The notes under the pieces are model-generated. The model did not search any database. It was not told the DNA's origin and saw nothing but the letters and a program-made list of their open reading frames with translations. This document shows, one piece after another, positions 34,290 to 41,835 of a DNA stretch of 58,329 nucleotides; position 1 is the first letter of the stretch; each line of letters opens with the position of its first letter. The position numbers and the translations under genes are program-made. Location: NCBI RefSeq assembly GCF_001424045.1, contig NZ_LMQB01000029.1:177295-235623 (forward strand). The letters are read 5' to 3'. The DNA comes from Rhizobium sp. Leaf371. Lineage in GTDB: Bacteria; Pseudomonadota; Alphaproteobacteria; Rhizobiales; Rhizobiaceae.

Positions 34290-35771
34290 CTAGCGCATGA
34301 TGAACGGATTGGTTGGCCCCTCGTCGGCGGTCGACATGAACACGCTCTTGGTCTCCAGATATTCGTTGATCGCCTCGATACCGCCTTCGCGTCCGAGCCC
34401 GGACTTCTTCATGCCACCGAATGGCATCATGTAGCTATAGGCGCGGTAGGTGTTCACCCACACGGTGCCGACCTTCAAGGCTTTGGTCATGCGCATCGCG
34501 CGGCCGATATTCTGGGTCCAGACACCGGCAACCAAGCCGTAGGCGATGTCGTTGCCAATCTCTATCGCCTCGTCCTCGGTATCGAACGTGATGATCGAAA
34601 GGATGGGACCGAAGACCTCTTCCTGAGCGATGCGCATCGTGTTTGTGACATCGGCGAAGATCGTGGGCTCCACGAACTGGCCGCCTGTCAGTCCCTCGCC
34701 GGTGGCAGTGTGTCCACCCAGGATCAGGCGCGCACCGTCCGCGCGTGCTATATCTAGGTAATCCATAACTTTTTTGAACTGCGGCGGTGTGGAGATGGGG
34801 CCGACATTCGTGTTGGGGTCCATCGGATCGCCCATCCTGATATGACGAGCCAGTTCCAACAATTTTTCGGTAAAAGCCTCCTTGATCGAGCGATGCACGA
34901 GAAGGCGTGAGCCGGCGGTGCACATCTGGCCGGACGCTCCGAAGATTCCCGACACGACGCCCGCAGCGGCGAGTTCCAGATTGGCATCCTCGAAAACGAT
35001 ATTCGGCGACTTTCCACCCAGTTCGAGCGAGACGCGCTTCATGTGTCTTGCGGCTGTCTCATAGATCCGGGCGCCCGTCGCATCCGAACCGGTAAAGCTG
35101 ATCTTCGTCACATCGGGGTGTTCGACCAGTGCCGCACCGGCTTCGTGTCCAAAGCCGGTGACGACGTTGAAGACGCCGTCGGGCATGCCGGCTTCCTTGA
35201 CGAGCGCGGCAAGTTCGAGCGTGCTTGCCGATGCAAACTCGGATGGCTTGACGACGACGCTGCATCCAGCGGCAAGTGCCGGGGCACATTTAACGGTCGC
35301 AAACCAGATCGGCGAATTCCAGGCGGTCAACGCAGCGACCACCCCGATTGGCTCGCGAATGGTAAAGGCCAGCGTGTCGGGCTTTTCGATCGGAATCGAC
35401 GAGCCCTCGATCTTGTCGGCCAAACCACTGAAATAGTACCAGCACTCCGCCACGCCATTGAGCTGACCGCGAACTTCCGCCAGGAGTTTGCCGTTGTCAC
35501 GCGACTCGATCCTTGCGATCCTGTCGGCATTGCTGACAACAAGATCGCCGATTTTCCTCAAGATCTTGCCGCGTGCGCTGGCCGTCATCTTGCTCCAGGG
35601 GCCGCTTTCCATGGCGCGAAGTGCCGACGCGACAGCACGATCGACGTCGCCGCTGGTCGCGCGGGCGATCTCGGCCCAGGCCCTGCCGTGATACGGATCG
35701 TCAGTCTCGATCCATTCGCCGCCTTCCGCGTCGCTAAATGCTCCGTCGATGAAAAGCTGATACCTGTGCAT
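34290..35771 (-). CDS. Aldehyde dehydrogenase family protein
   Basis: A 493-residue ALDH-superfamily enzyme. TAWNSPIWFATVKCAPAL (oxyanion Asn) near 150, catalytic Glu in SLELGGKSPNIVFED near 250, catalytic Cys in GASGQMCTAGSRL near 285, and EEVFGPILSIITFDTEDEA near 385 are intact. ATG 35771 follows AGGAGTC. It is inserted between the tctC and tctB genes of one operon, which links its substrate to the solute carried by TctABC. The C-terminal block GGMKKSGLGREGGIEAINEYLETKS resembles betaine/hydroxymuconic-type ALDHs. The exact aldehyde is not evident. Confidence 0.9.
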   Translation of the reverse strand: MHRYQLFIDGAFSDAEGGEWIETDDPYHGRAWAEIARATSGDVDRAVASALRAMESGPWSKMTASARGKILRKIGDLVVSNADRIARIESRDNGKLLAEVRGQLNGVAECWYYFSGLADKIEGSSIPIEKPDTLAFTIREPIGVVAALTAWNSPIWFATVKCAPALAAGCSVVVKPSEFASASTLELAALVKEAGMPDGVFNVVTGFGHEAGAALVEHPDVTKISFTGSDATGARIYETAARHMKRVSLELGGKSPNIVFEDANLELAAAGVVSGIFGASGQMCTAGSRLLVHRSIKEAFTEKLLELARHIRMGDPMDPNTNVGPISTPPQFKKVMDYLDIARADGARLILGGHTATGEGLTGGQFVEPTIFADVTNTMRIAQEEVFGPILSIITFDTEDEAIEIGNDIAYGLVAGVWTQNIGRAMRMTKALKVGTVWVNTYRAYSYMMPFGGMKKSGLGREGGIEAINEYLETKSVFMSTADEGPTNPFIMR

Positions 35772-35824
35772 GCTGACTCCTGGACTGCGTCTTGAGGGGC
35801 TTTCGGGTACATTGCGGCGTGGCA

Positions 35825-35855
35825 GCTCACGCCTGCGTCAAACGCAGGCGTGAGC
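35825..35855 (-). other. Strong hairpin between tctC and ALDH genes
   Basis: A perfect 14-bp stem (GCTCACGCCTGCGT with ACGCAGGCGTGAGC) with only a 3-base loop, in the 117-bp gap between tctC and the downstream ALDH. No T-run follows on the minus strand. A structure like this can protect the tctC part of the mRNA or limit read-through, giving more binding protein than membrane subunits. Confidence 0.7.
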
Positions 35856-35888
35856 ATCATCTCATCCGCGGCACGTTGGCCGAAGCCG

Positions 35889-36866
35889 CTATTTATTCAG
35901 TTTGATGTCGTTCTCAGTGATGATCTTGCGAAATCGGTTCTGCTCGCTGACAAGAAACGCCTTGAAGTCGTCACCGGTCTTGAGATCCGTCTGGAATGAC
36001 AGAGGGCCGAACCGCTCCTGGAACTTCGGAGTCTGAACGCCCTTGACGACCGCCGCAGAAAACCGGCTGGCGACGTCCGCGGGAATACCCGCGGGGGCGA
36101 GATAGCCGTACCAGACGCGACCGTCGATCTGCGGGTAGCCGAGTTCGGCTGTCGTGGGAACGTCCGGGAGATTGCTTGTGCGGGCCGGCGATGTCACCGC
36201 AAGCACGGTCACATTTTCGTCGTTCTTGAGGATGGCCCCCTCGCGTGCCGACACGAACATCATCTGGGTAAAGCCGCCGGCCACTCCCTGAATGCCGTCC
36301 GGGTTGTTCTTATAGGAAACGTTGATCCCTTTGCCCTTGGCTTCGCGGATGAACGTCGTGCCTGTCAGGTGCGCGATGGTGCCGACACCGGCCGTTGCGT
36401 AGGTCACGCCTTCAGGAGAGTGAATGGCGGCCATAAGGTCATCGATCGTATTGATCCCGGCTTTCTTCGATGCAATGAGCGCCAGAGGATAACCGCCGAT
36501 TCCGACAATCGGCGTAAAGCTGTCGAGCGTGTAGGGTAGCCTGTCGCGCAGGACCGTCTGGACAAGACCAGAGGTCGGCAAACACAGGATACTGTATCCA
36601 TCGGGTTTCGCAGAGGACGCTGCGGTCACGCCGATGGTCGTTGATCCGCCTCCACGGTTCTCGATGACCACGGCCTGCCCGAGCTCCGATGTCAGCGTTT
36701 CCGCAAGGAAGCGGCTCAGTGTGTCGTCGTCTCCACCCGGCGCATTGGCGATGGTGATCGTGATAGGACGAGCAGGCCATTCCGCTTGCGCCTTGGCCAC
36801 GCTCGACATCAATGCCATGGAGCCGACCGTGCCGGCGCCAATCAATACGTTTCTTCTCGAAATCAT
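35889..36866 (-). CDS. tctC: Tripartite tricarboxylate transporter, substrate-binding protein
   Basis: A 325-residue Bug/TctC protein with a Tat-type leader (MISRRNVLIGAG, hydrophobic stretch, AKA cleavage near 26). The ligand loops read ITIANAPGGDDDTLSRFL and IENRGGGSTTIGV; the first loop has an APGGDDD acidic run in place of the usual YPPGGSTD, hinting at an unusual ligand. First gene of the operon tctC-ALDH-tctB-tctA, with regulon box 10 located 178 bp upstream. It is clearly distinct from the orphan TctC at 11678. Confidence 0.9.
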   Translation of the reverse strand: MISRRNVLIGAGTVGSMALMSSVAKAQAEWPARPITITIANAPGGDDDTLSRFLAETLTSELGQAVVIENRGGGSTTIGVTAASSAKPDGYSILCLPTSGLVQTVLRDRLPYTLDSFTPIVGIGGYPLALIASKKAGINTIDDLMAAIHSPEGVTYATAGVGTIAHLTGTTFIREAKGKGINVSYKNNPDGIQGVAGGFTQMMFVSAREGAILKNDENVTVLAVTSPARTSNLPDVPTTAELGYPQIDGRVWYGYLAPAGIPADVASRFSAAVVKGVQTPKFQERFGPLSFQTDLKTGDDFKAFLVSEQNRFRKIITENDIKLNK

Positions 36867-37242
36867 ATAGTCCTCCCGAATTCCGGCATTTTTGCCAAGC
36901 GCACAGATCGAATTCCGGCGTTTTCCAAACGCTCTGACCTCCCAGCGCGTCCATCCTCAAGGCCGTATGACGGCTTTGATGCGAGGGCCAATCGACCTCG
37001 TTCGACCGTTCATGTAAAGCGGAAAGCCGGATTTCCGGTCCTCTATTATAATGCAAAGTTATAGCTTGCGGGGTGCCGGCAAGAGAAAAGGCATGCGCCA
37101 AATGACCGGAGGAGGCCATTGAAAATCATCCATGTTGTCACAGACGACACGGCTGTTTCTCTAACGTTACGGATCGTTATGACGGCTGCCGCGTGCCTTC
37201 GGAAGGCAAGACACGCTCTGCCGCCACCTGCGCTCAGCGTCT
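36867..37242. other. Intergenic region upstream of tctC with box 10
   Basis: A 376-bp gap containing box 10 at 37045-37065. I see no gene in it. The 3' end of the cyclase gene lies on the right side, and no clear terminator for that gene is seen. Confidence 0.45.
37045..37065. promoter_or_regulatory. Regulon box 10 (ATTATAA-N7-TTATAGC)
   Basis: Core TATAA-N7-TTATA intact with changes only in the outer bases, 178 bp upstream of the minus-strand tctC operon. Confidence 0.6.
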
Positions 37243-38586
37243 CTAAGCTCCACTTGCGTCCGCCATCGTCGCCGCTTTAGCCGGCGTGAACACCTCGATC
37301 GAGCCGAAGCGGTTTCGGATCTGAACCTGACCGAGGCTCCGGAGCGATGGATGAGCGTCAGCCTTTGCAACCGTCATACCGCAGACGAGACAGTTCGTGC
37401 CCATTTCCTTGTTCAGTTCCTGGAGTCTCTGCGCGAGATTGACGGCGTCGCCATAGACCGTATAGGTCTGGCGCTCTCCCGTTCCCACCGTTCCCGCAGA
37501 AATGAAGCCCGTTGCCACGCCGATGCGAACGCGCAGAGATCTCCTGTCGAAGAGCCGGCTCTCAGACATCGCAAGAATGTCTTCGGCGGCCGTCAGCGCC
37601 CGGTCGGCATGACCTTCGATCGGAAGCGGGGCATTGAAGGAAATGAGTACCGCATCGCCGATATAGTTGATGACGACCCCTCCATTTCGATCGACGATAT
37701 CGGTAATGGCCGTAAAGAACGCGTTGAGCATCTCAACGAGCTCTGCAGGTTTCATGCCCTGTGACAGGCGGGTGAACCCTTTGATATCTGCGAACATCAG
37801 CGTCGCAAGCCGTGTTTGGGGCGCTAGCTGCCCTTCATCGATCAGTTTTCGAACGATCGGCGCAGGAACGTAACGCCCGAACAGGGTTCGAACGCGGCGA
37901 GCGCGGGCTTCCGACTTGGCCTGATCCTTCACGACCCTGCGGGCCTGATGGACGGCGAGGGCCGCGATGGCGGTGACCAGCGAGATAATCAGAGCTTCCT
38001 GCAGCCGCGACGCAATGCCGAGAAAGTTCGGATCGAGAACCGTCTGTATGTAGATGTCTCTGGATGGTGAGATCGGCAATGCATTGTAGCTGACCACATG
38101 ATCCATGCCGGACATGATCCACCATGTCGCAAAAAGCAGCCCACCAGCAGCCCATAAGCCGGTCCACAGGACGAGCGGCGGTGAGAGCGTCAGAACGGCC
38201 GCGGCAACGACGAGATAATAGTGCTGGACGGAACTCGTCATGAACACGAGGTTCTGTGGAATATCTCCGCCGCTGCTCAGAGGCACGAATGCCAGCAAGA
38301 TCGTGACGGCCGACGCATCGAATGCGAACAACACGAAACGCGCCGCTTTTTCGAACCGCGTGCCGATAGCGGCAAGGGCGGTGAGGCCCCCGACGGCGAC
38401 AATCGCCGTAATGGCGAAAATCGCGATATTGATTGGAAAGTAGTAGCTGAGGAGATAGGCGACGGCGATCATCATGACGGCCGCCGTTCGACCGATCACA
38501 GCCATCTTGAAGCCCCTGCGTTCCGCCCGGCTCAACGCCAATGCCGTCGCATCCGGCAAACTGGCGGATAGGTGCTTCAGTGCCAT
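37243..38586 (-). CDS. Membrane-anchored class III adenylate/guanylate cyclase
   Basis: A 447-residue protein with about six membrane helices (residues about 30-220) joined by a coiled linker to a class III nucleotidyl cyclase domain (about 245-435). Both metal-binding aspartates are visible in LMFADIKGFTRLSQ and NYIGDAVLISFN. The transition-state Asn and Arg occur in YGDAVNLAQRLQE, where the preceding Asp is typical of adenylate cyclases. Start ATG 38586 has AAGGAG just upstream. It follows an ALDH gene by 164 bp on the same strand and may be the last gene of that unit. It would make cAMP as a signal tied to the state of the membrane or the catabolic pathway. Confidence 0.88.
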   Translation of the reverse strand: MALKHLSASLPDATALALSRAERRGFKMAVIGRTAAVMMIAVAYLLSYYFPINIAIFAITAIVAVGGLTALAAIGTRFEKAARFVLFAFDASAVTILLAFVPLSSGGDIPQNLVFMTSSVQHYYLVVAAAVLTLSPPLVLWTGLWAAGGLLFATWWIMSGMDHVVSYNALPISPSRDIYIQTVLDPNFLGIASRLQEALIISLVTAIAALAVHQARRVVKDQAKSEARARRVRTLFGRYVPAPIVRKLIDEGQLAPQTRLATLMFADIKGFTRLSQGMKPAELVEMLNAFFTAITDIVDRNGGVVINYIGDAVLISFNAPLPIEGHADRALTAAEDILAMSESRLFDRRSLRVRIGVATGFISAGTVGTGERQTYTVYGDAVNLAQRLQELNKEMGTNCLVCGMTVAKADAHPSLRSLGQVQIRNRFGSIEVFTPAKAATMADASGA

Positions 38587-38750
38587 TGCACTCCTTGTCA
38601 CATCGCGTTCGTCACCCCGGCATCCTCAATCCTATACCGAAACGCGGACTCCCGCCACCTCGCGCCGATCAGCATATCGTGAAGCGCCGTCCTTGGGAGC
38701 GTTTGCGCGGAGGTCTGCCAAAACCGTGGTGAACCGGAGGGCTGGACCGT

Positions 38751-40208
38751 TCACCCAAGGCCGCCGATGTGGAAACTTTTCATCTCCAGATACTCTTCGA
38801 TACCGCATTGCGATCCCTCGCGTCCGAGGCCGGATTGCTTGACGCCGCCAAAGGGCGCGACCTCGGTCGATACGGAGCCTGTGTTAAGGCCGACCATTCC
38901 GAATTCCAGCGCTTCAGCAACACGCCAGGAGCGCTTCAGGCTCTCGGTATAGAAATAAGAGGCGAGACCGAAGGGTGTGTCATTGGCGATCGCAATCGCT
39001 TGCTCCTCCGTTTCGAACCGGAAGAGCGGCGCGACCGGCCCGAAGGTCTCCTCGTTTGCAAGCAGCATATCCGTCGTCGCCTCTCCGAGGACCACGGGTA
39101 CGGCGTATTGCGAACCTTCGGGCATCTCCGGCGGAGCCGACAGCACGCGCGCGCCCTTTGACAGCGCATCCTCGAGATGCCGATTGATCTTGTCGATGGC
39201 CGCGGCATTGATCATCGGTCCGATATCGACGGGCGAGCCGGCACCTGGGCCAACCTTCAGGGCAGACACGCGTGCGCAGAGCTTTTCGGCGAATGTATCA
39301 TAGACGCCCGCCTGGACGAGAATGCGGTTCGAACAGACGCAGGTCTGGCCTCCGTTGCGAAATTTGGAGACGATCGTGCCCTCGACGGCAAGGTCGATAT
39401 CGGCATCATCGAACACGATGAGAGGCGCATTTCCCCCGAGTTCGAGGCTCAACCGCTTGATGCTGTCGGCCGCGCCGCGCATCAGAAGGGATCCGACGCG
39501 TGTCGAGCCGGTGAAGGAAATCTTGCGGACCGCTTCATTGGCCATCAGCTCGTTGCCAATGTCGGACGGCATGCCCGTGACGATGTTGATCACGCCCGGC
39601 GGAATGCCTGCGCGCTCGGCCAGAACGCCGAGCGCCAGAGCAGAGAAGGGGGTGAACTCGGAGGGCTTTACGACCACGGTGCAGCCAGCGGCAAGAGCAG
39701 GCGCAACCTTGCGCGTGATCATGGCGTTCGGAAAATTCCACGGCGTGATGATCGCACAGACGCCAACCGGCTCCTTGAGAACGATGATGCGGCGGTCCGG
39801 CGTGGGCGAGGGAATGGTGTTCCCGCCGATCCGGCGGGCTTCTTCCGCGAACCATTTGACGAAGGAAGCGCCGTAGCGGATCTCGCCGTGGGCTTCCGCT
39901 AGCGGTTTCCCCTGCTCGATCGTGAGCATCATCGCGAGATCATCCTCGTGCTCGACGATGAGGCGGTGCCATGCCTCGAGGAGGAGGGCGCGTTCCGCAT
40001 GGGTCTTTGCTTTCCAGGGGCCTAATGCCGTCTGCGCGGCGGTGATCGCCTGGCGTGTTTCCTCGCCACTGACATCCGGAACGTGGCCGATCACATCCTG
40101 CGTGGCAGGGTTCGTCACCGGAACGGCAGCAGCCGACGCGGCACTGATCCATACGCCGTCGATCAGGCATTGTTGCCGGAATAAACTCTGGTCCTTCAGG
40201 GCCTGCAT
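38751..40208 (-). CDS. Aldehyde dehydrogenase (succinate-semialdehyde type)
   Basis: A 485-residue ALDH resembling GabD-type semialdehyde dehydrogenases: TPWNFPNAMITRKVAPALAAG near 155, SLELGGNAPLIVFDDAD with catalytic Glu near 255, NGGQTCVCSNRILVQ with catalytic Cys near 290, and FGGVKQSGLGREGSQCGIEEYLE at the end (given here as landmarks: FGGVKQSGLGREGS, then GIEEYLEMK). ATG 40208 is preferred to ATG 40217 because the AAAAGG site leaves proper spacing only for the former. It lies 18 bp after the tartrate-dehydrogenase-like gene and both probably act on the same C4 chain. Confidence 0.89.
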   Translation of the reverse strand: MQALKDQSLFRQQCLIDGVWISAASAAAVPVTNPATQDVIGHVPDVSGEETRQAITAAQTALGPWKAKTHAERALLLEAWHRLIVEHEDDLAMMLTIEQGKPLAEAHGEIRYGASFVKWFAEEARRIGGNTIPSPTPDRRIIVLKEPVGVCAIITPWNFPNAMITRKVAPALAAGCTVVVKPSEFTPFSALALGVLAERAGIPPGVINIVTGMPSDIGNELMANEAVRKISFTGSTRVGSLLMRGAADSIKRLSLELGGNAPLIVFDDADIDLAVEGTIVSKFRNGGQTCVCSNRILVQAGVYDTFAEKLCARVSALKVGPGAGSPVDIGPMINAAAIDKINRHLEDALSKGARVLSAPPEMPEGSQYAVPVVLGEATTDMLLANEETFGPVAPLFRFETEEQAIAIANDTPFGLASYFYTESLKRSWRVAEALEFGMVGLNTGSVSTEVAPFGGVKQSGLGREGSQCGIEEYLEMKSFHIGGLG

Positions 40209-40226
40209 CTCGATCATCCTTTTCTA

Positions 40227-41270
40227 TCAGACAAGCGCGGCCAGAACGGCAGCCGTTATCTTATCCGTCTTGTCTTTGCCGGGCTCGGTGCCGATACCGC
40301 CGGAGGTCGCCGTCTCGATGGCCCGGATGATGTCGGCAGCCGCCGCAGCTTCACCCAGGTGATCCAGCATCATTGCTGCCGACCAGATGGCGGCGATCGG
40401 ATTGGCGATGCCGAGGTGAGCGATATCCGGCGCGGATCCGTGCACCGGTTCGAACATGGAAGGCGCGCTTCTGTCGGGGTTTATGTTGGCGGATGCCGCA
40501 TATCCCAGACCGCCCTGGATAGCTGCGCCGAGGTCGGTCAGAATGTCACCGAAAAGATTGGACGCAACGACAACGTCGAGGCTTTCAGGCATCATGACCA
40601 TGCGGGCCGCCATGGCATCGATGTGATAGGTCTTGGCCTCGACATCGGGATACTCGGCCGCCAGTTTCTCCGTCATTTCGTCCCAGAAGACCATGGAGTA
40701 CTTCTGGGCATTGGATTTCGTCACCGATGCCAGCTTCTTGCGGCGCAGACGGGCCTGCTCGAAGCCGAACCGCAAGATGCGCTCCACGCCCTTTCGTGTG
40801 AAAATGGAGGTCTCGACCGCCACTTCGTCCTGCGTGCCGACATGCACGCGGCCGCCGGCGCCGGAATATTCCCCTTCGGTATTCTCGCGGATGCAAAGGA
40901 TATCGAACCCACCGGATTTCAGGGGGCCATTGACGCCGGGAAGCAGGCGGTGAGGCCGGATATTGGCGTATTGGACGAAGGCCTTGCGGATCGGCAGCAA
41001 CAGACCGTGCAGCGAAACCGAATCCGGCACTTCCGCCGGCCACCCCACCGCACCCAGCAGGATTGCGTCGTGAGCGCGCAAAGTTTCAAGCCCGTCCGAC
41101 GGCATCATCGCCCCGGTTTCTCTATAAAACGCGCAAGACCAGGGAAATGTCGTCGCCTGCAGGTGAAAATCCGATCGCTCGGCGGCGCGTTCAAGCACCC
41201 GCCAGGCAGCGTTCGTCACTGCCGCACCGATGCCGTCTCCCGGGATGAGAGCAATCGAATACGTCTTCAT
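40227..41270 (-). CDS. Tartrate dehydrogenase-like (TtuC family), second copy
   Basis: A 347-residue isocitrate/isopropylmalate dehydrogenase-family enzyme, paralogous to the gene at 19317. PGDGIGAAVTNAAWRVLE at the start, CIRENTEGEYSGAGGRVHVG in the middle, TKSNAQKYSMVFWDEM, then DAMAARMVMMPESLDVVVASN, DILTDLGAA and MFEPVHGSAPDIAHLGIANP. Start ATG 41270 follows AAGGAG. It heads a unit with the ALDH at 38751. NAD-dependent oxidation of tartrate, malate or a related hydroxydiacid is likely; the differing sequence from the first copy suggests a different isomer. Confidence 0.87.
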   Translation of the reverse strand: MKTYSIALIPGDGIGAAVTNAAWRVLERAAERSDFHLQATTFPWSCAFYRETGAMMPSDGLETLRAHDAILLGAVGWPAEVPDSVSLHGLLLPIRKAFVQYANIRPHRLLPGVNGPLKSGGFDILCIRENTEGEYSGAGGRVHVGTQDEVAVETSIFTRKGVERILRFGFEQARLRRKKLASVTKSNAQKYSMVFWDEMTEKLAAEYPDVEAKTYHIDAMAARMVMMPESLDVVVASNLFGDILTDLGAAIQGGLGYAASANINPDRSAPSMFEPVHGSAPDIAHLGIANPIAAIWSAAMMLDHLGEAAAAADIIRAIETATSGGIGTEPGKDKTDKITAAVLAALV

Positions 41271-41439
41271 TTCGTCTCCTTGGATCGGCCAGCGCATTTT
41301 CAGATTGGACAGTTTGACGACCCATAGGCAGCCAACGCCTCCTGATATCGACGAAGCTGTCGCAAGGAGGTTGGAAGCCCAGGATGTTGTCATTCATATC
41401 GCACTTCGAGATCTTGCGGTGAAGGAGGGGAGCGCAAGG

Positions 41440-41460
41440 CGGCAAACATGATGTTATACC
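41440..41460. promoter_or_regulatory. Possible regulon box 11, right arm only
   Basis: A perfect right arm TTATACC with the left arm degenerate (CGGCAAA) at the standard spacing, 169 bp upstream of the TtuC-like gene. Its position fits the pattern, but the match is weak. Confidence 0.3.
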
Positions 41461-41630
41461 CCTCCCCAATCCTGCCTGAGCGTGGTCACGAGCGAGAATC
41501 TTCCGTTTTAGCTCTACTCAGGCGTGCACTGCTGCATGTGGCAGGCCATTTGCGGCGGAGGACCGTCAATCGCGACCCTGCCTCCGGCAATCGCTAATAT
41601 CTGATGAAGTTCTAACGTTCTTTCATTCAA

Positions 41631-41651
41631 GATATAACATTCATCTATAAC
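41631..41651. promoter_or_regulatory. Regulon box 12 (GATATAA-N7-CTATAAC)
   Basis: Arms nearly complementary, with one core change, 184 bp upstream of the chemoreceptor gene. It is the rightmost copy of the series. Confidence 0.58.
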
Positions 41652-41663
41652 CAGGGTGCAGTG

Positions 41664-41804
41664 ATGTCTTCAAATGAACGAGATGAGAAATTTGGTAAGT
41701 TTATTAGTGTCATCGTAAGAAAGCATGTCCGGCGAATGATCTGGCGGGCGCGCTCACTGGTCATGCCGACACAGTTGGACGGAAATCATTTCCACGAATT
41801 CTAG
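41664..41804 (+). CDS. Possible small basic protein (46 aa)
   Basis: An open frame from ATG 41664 to TAG 41804 directly downstream of box 12, ahead of the chemoreceptor. The predicted 46 residues start MSSNERDEKFGKFISVIV and contain a basic stretch RKHVRRMIWRARS. The upstream AGGGTG is a weak ribosome site. I do not recognise the sequence. It could be a leader peptide, a small protein or chance. Confidence 0.22.
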   Translation: MSSNERDEKFGKFISVIVRKHVRRMIWRARSLVMPTQLDGNHFHEF

Positions 41805-41835
41805 ATCTGATATTCGATGATATGGCGGACGCCAA

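Larger units (their letters stand above)
41271..41835. other. Divergent intergenic region with boxes 11 and 12
   Basis: A 565-bp region between the TtuC-like gene and the chemoreceptor gene. It contains a half-preserved box at 41440-41460 nearer the minus-strand unit, a good box at 41631-41651 nearer the chemoreceptor, and a 46-codon open frame at 41664-41804. No other gene is seen. Confidence 0.5.
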
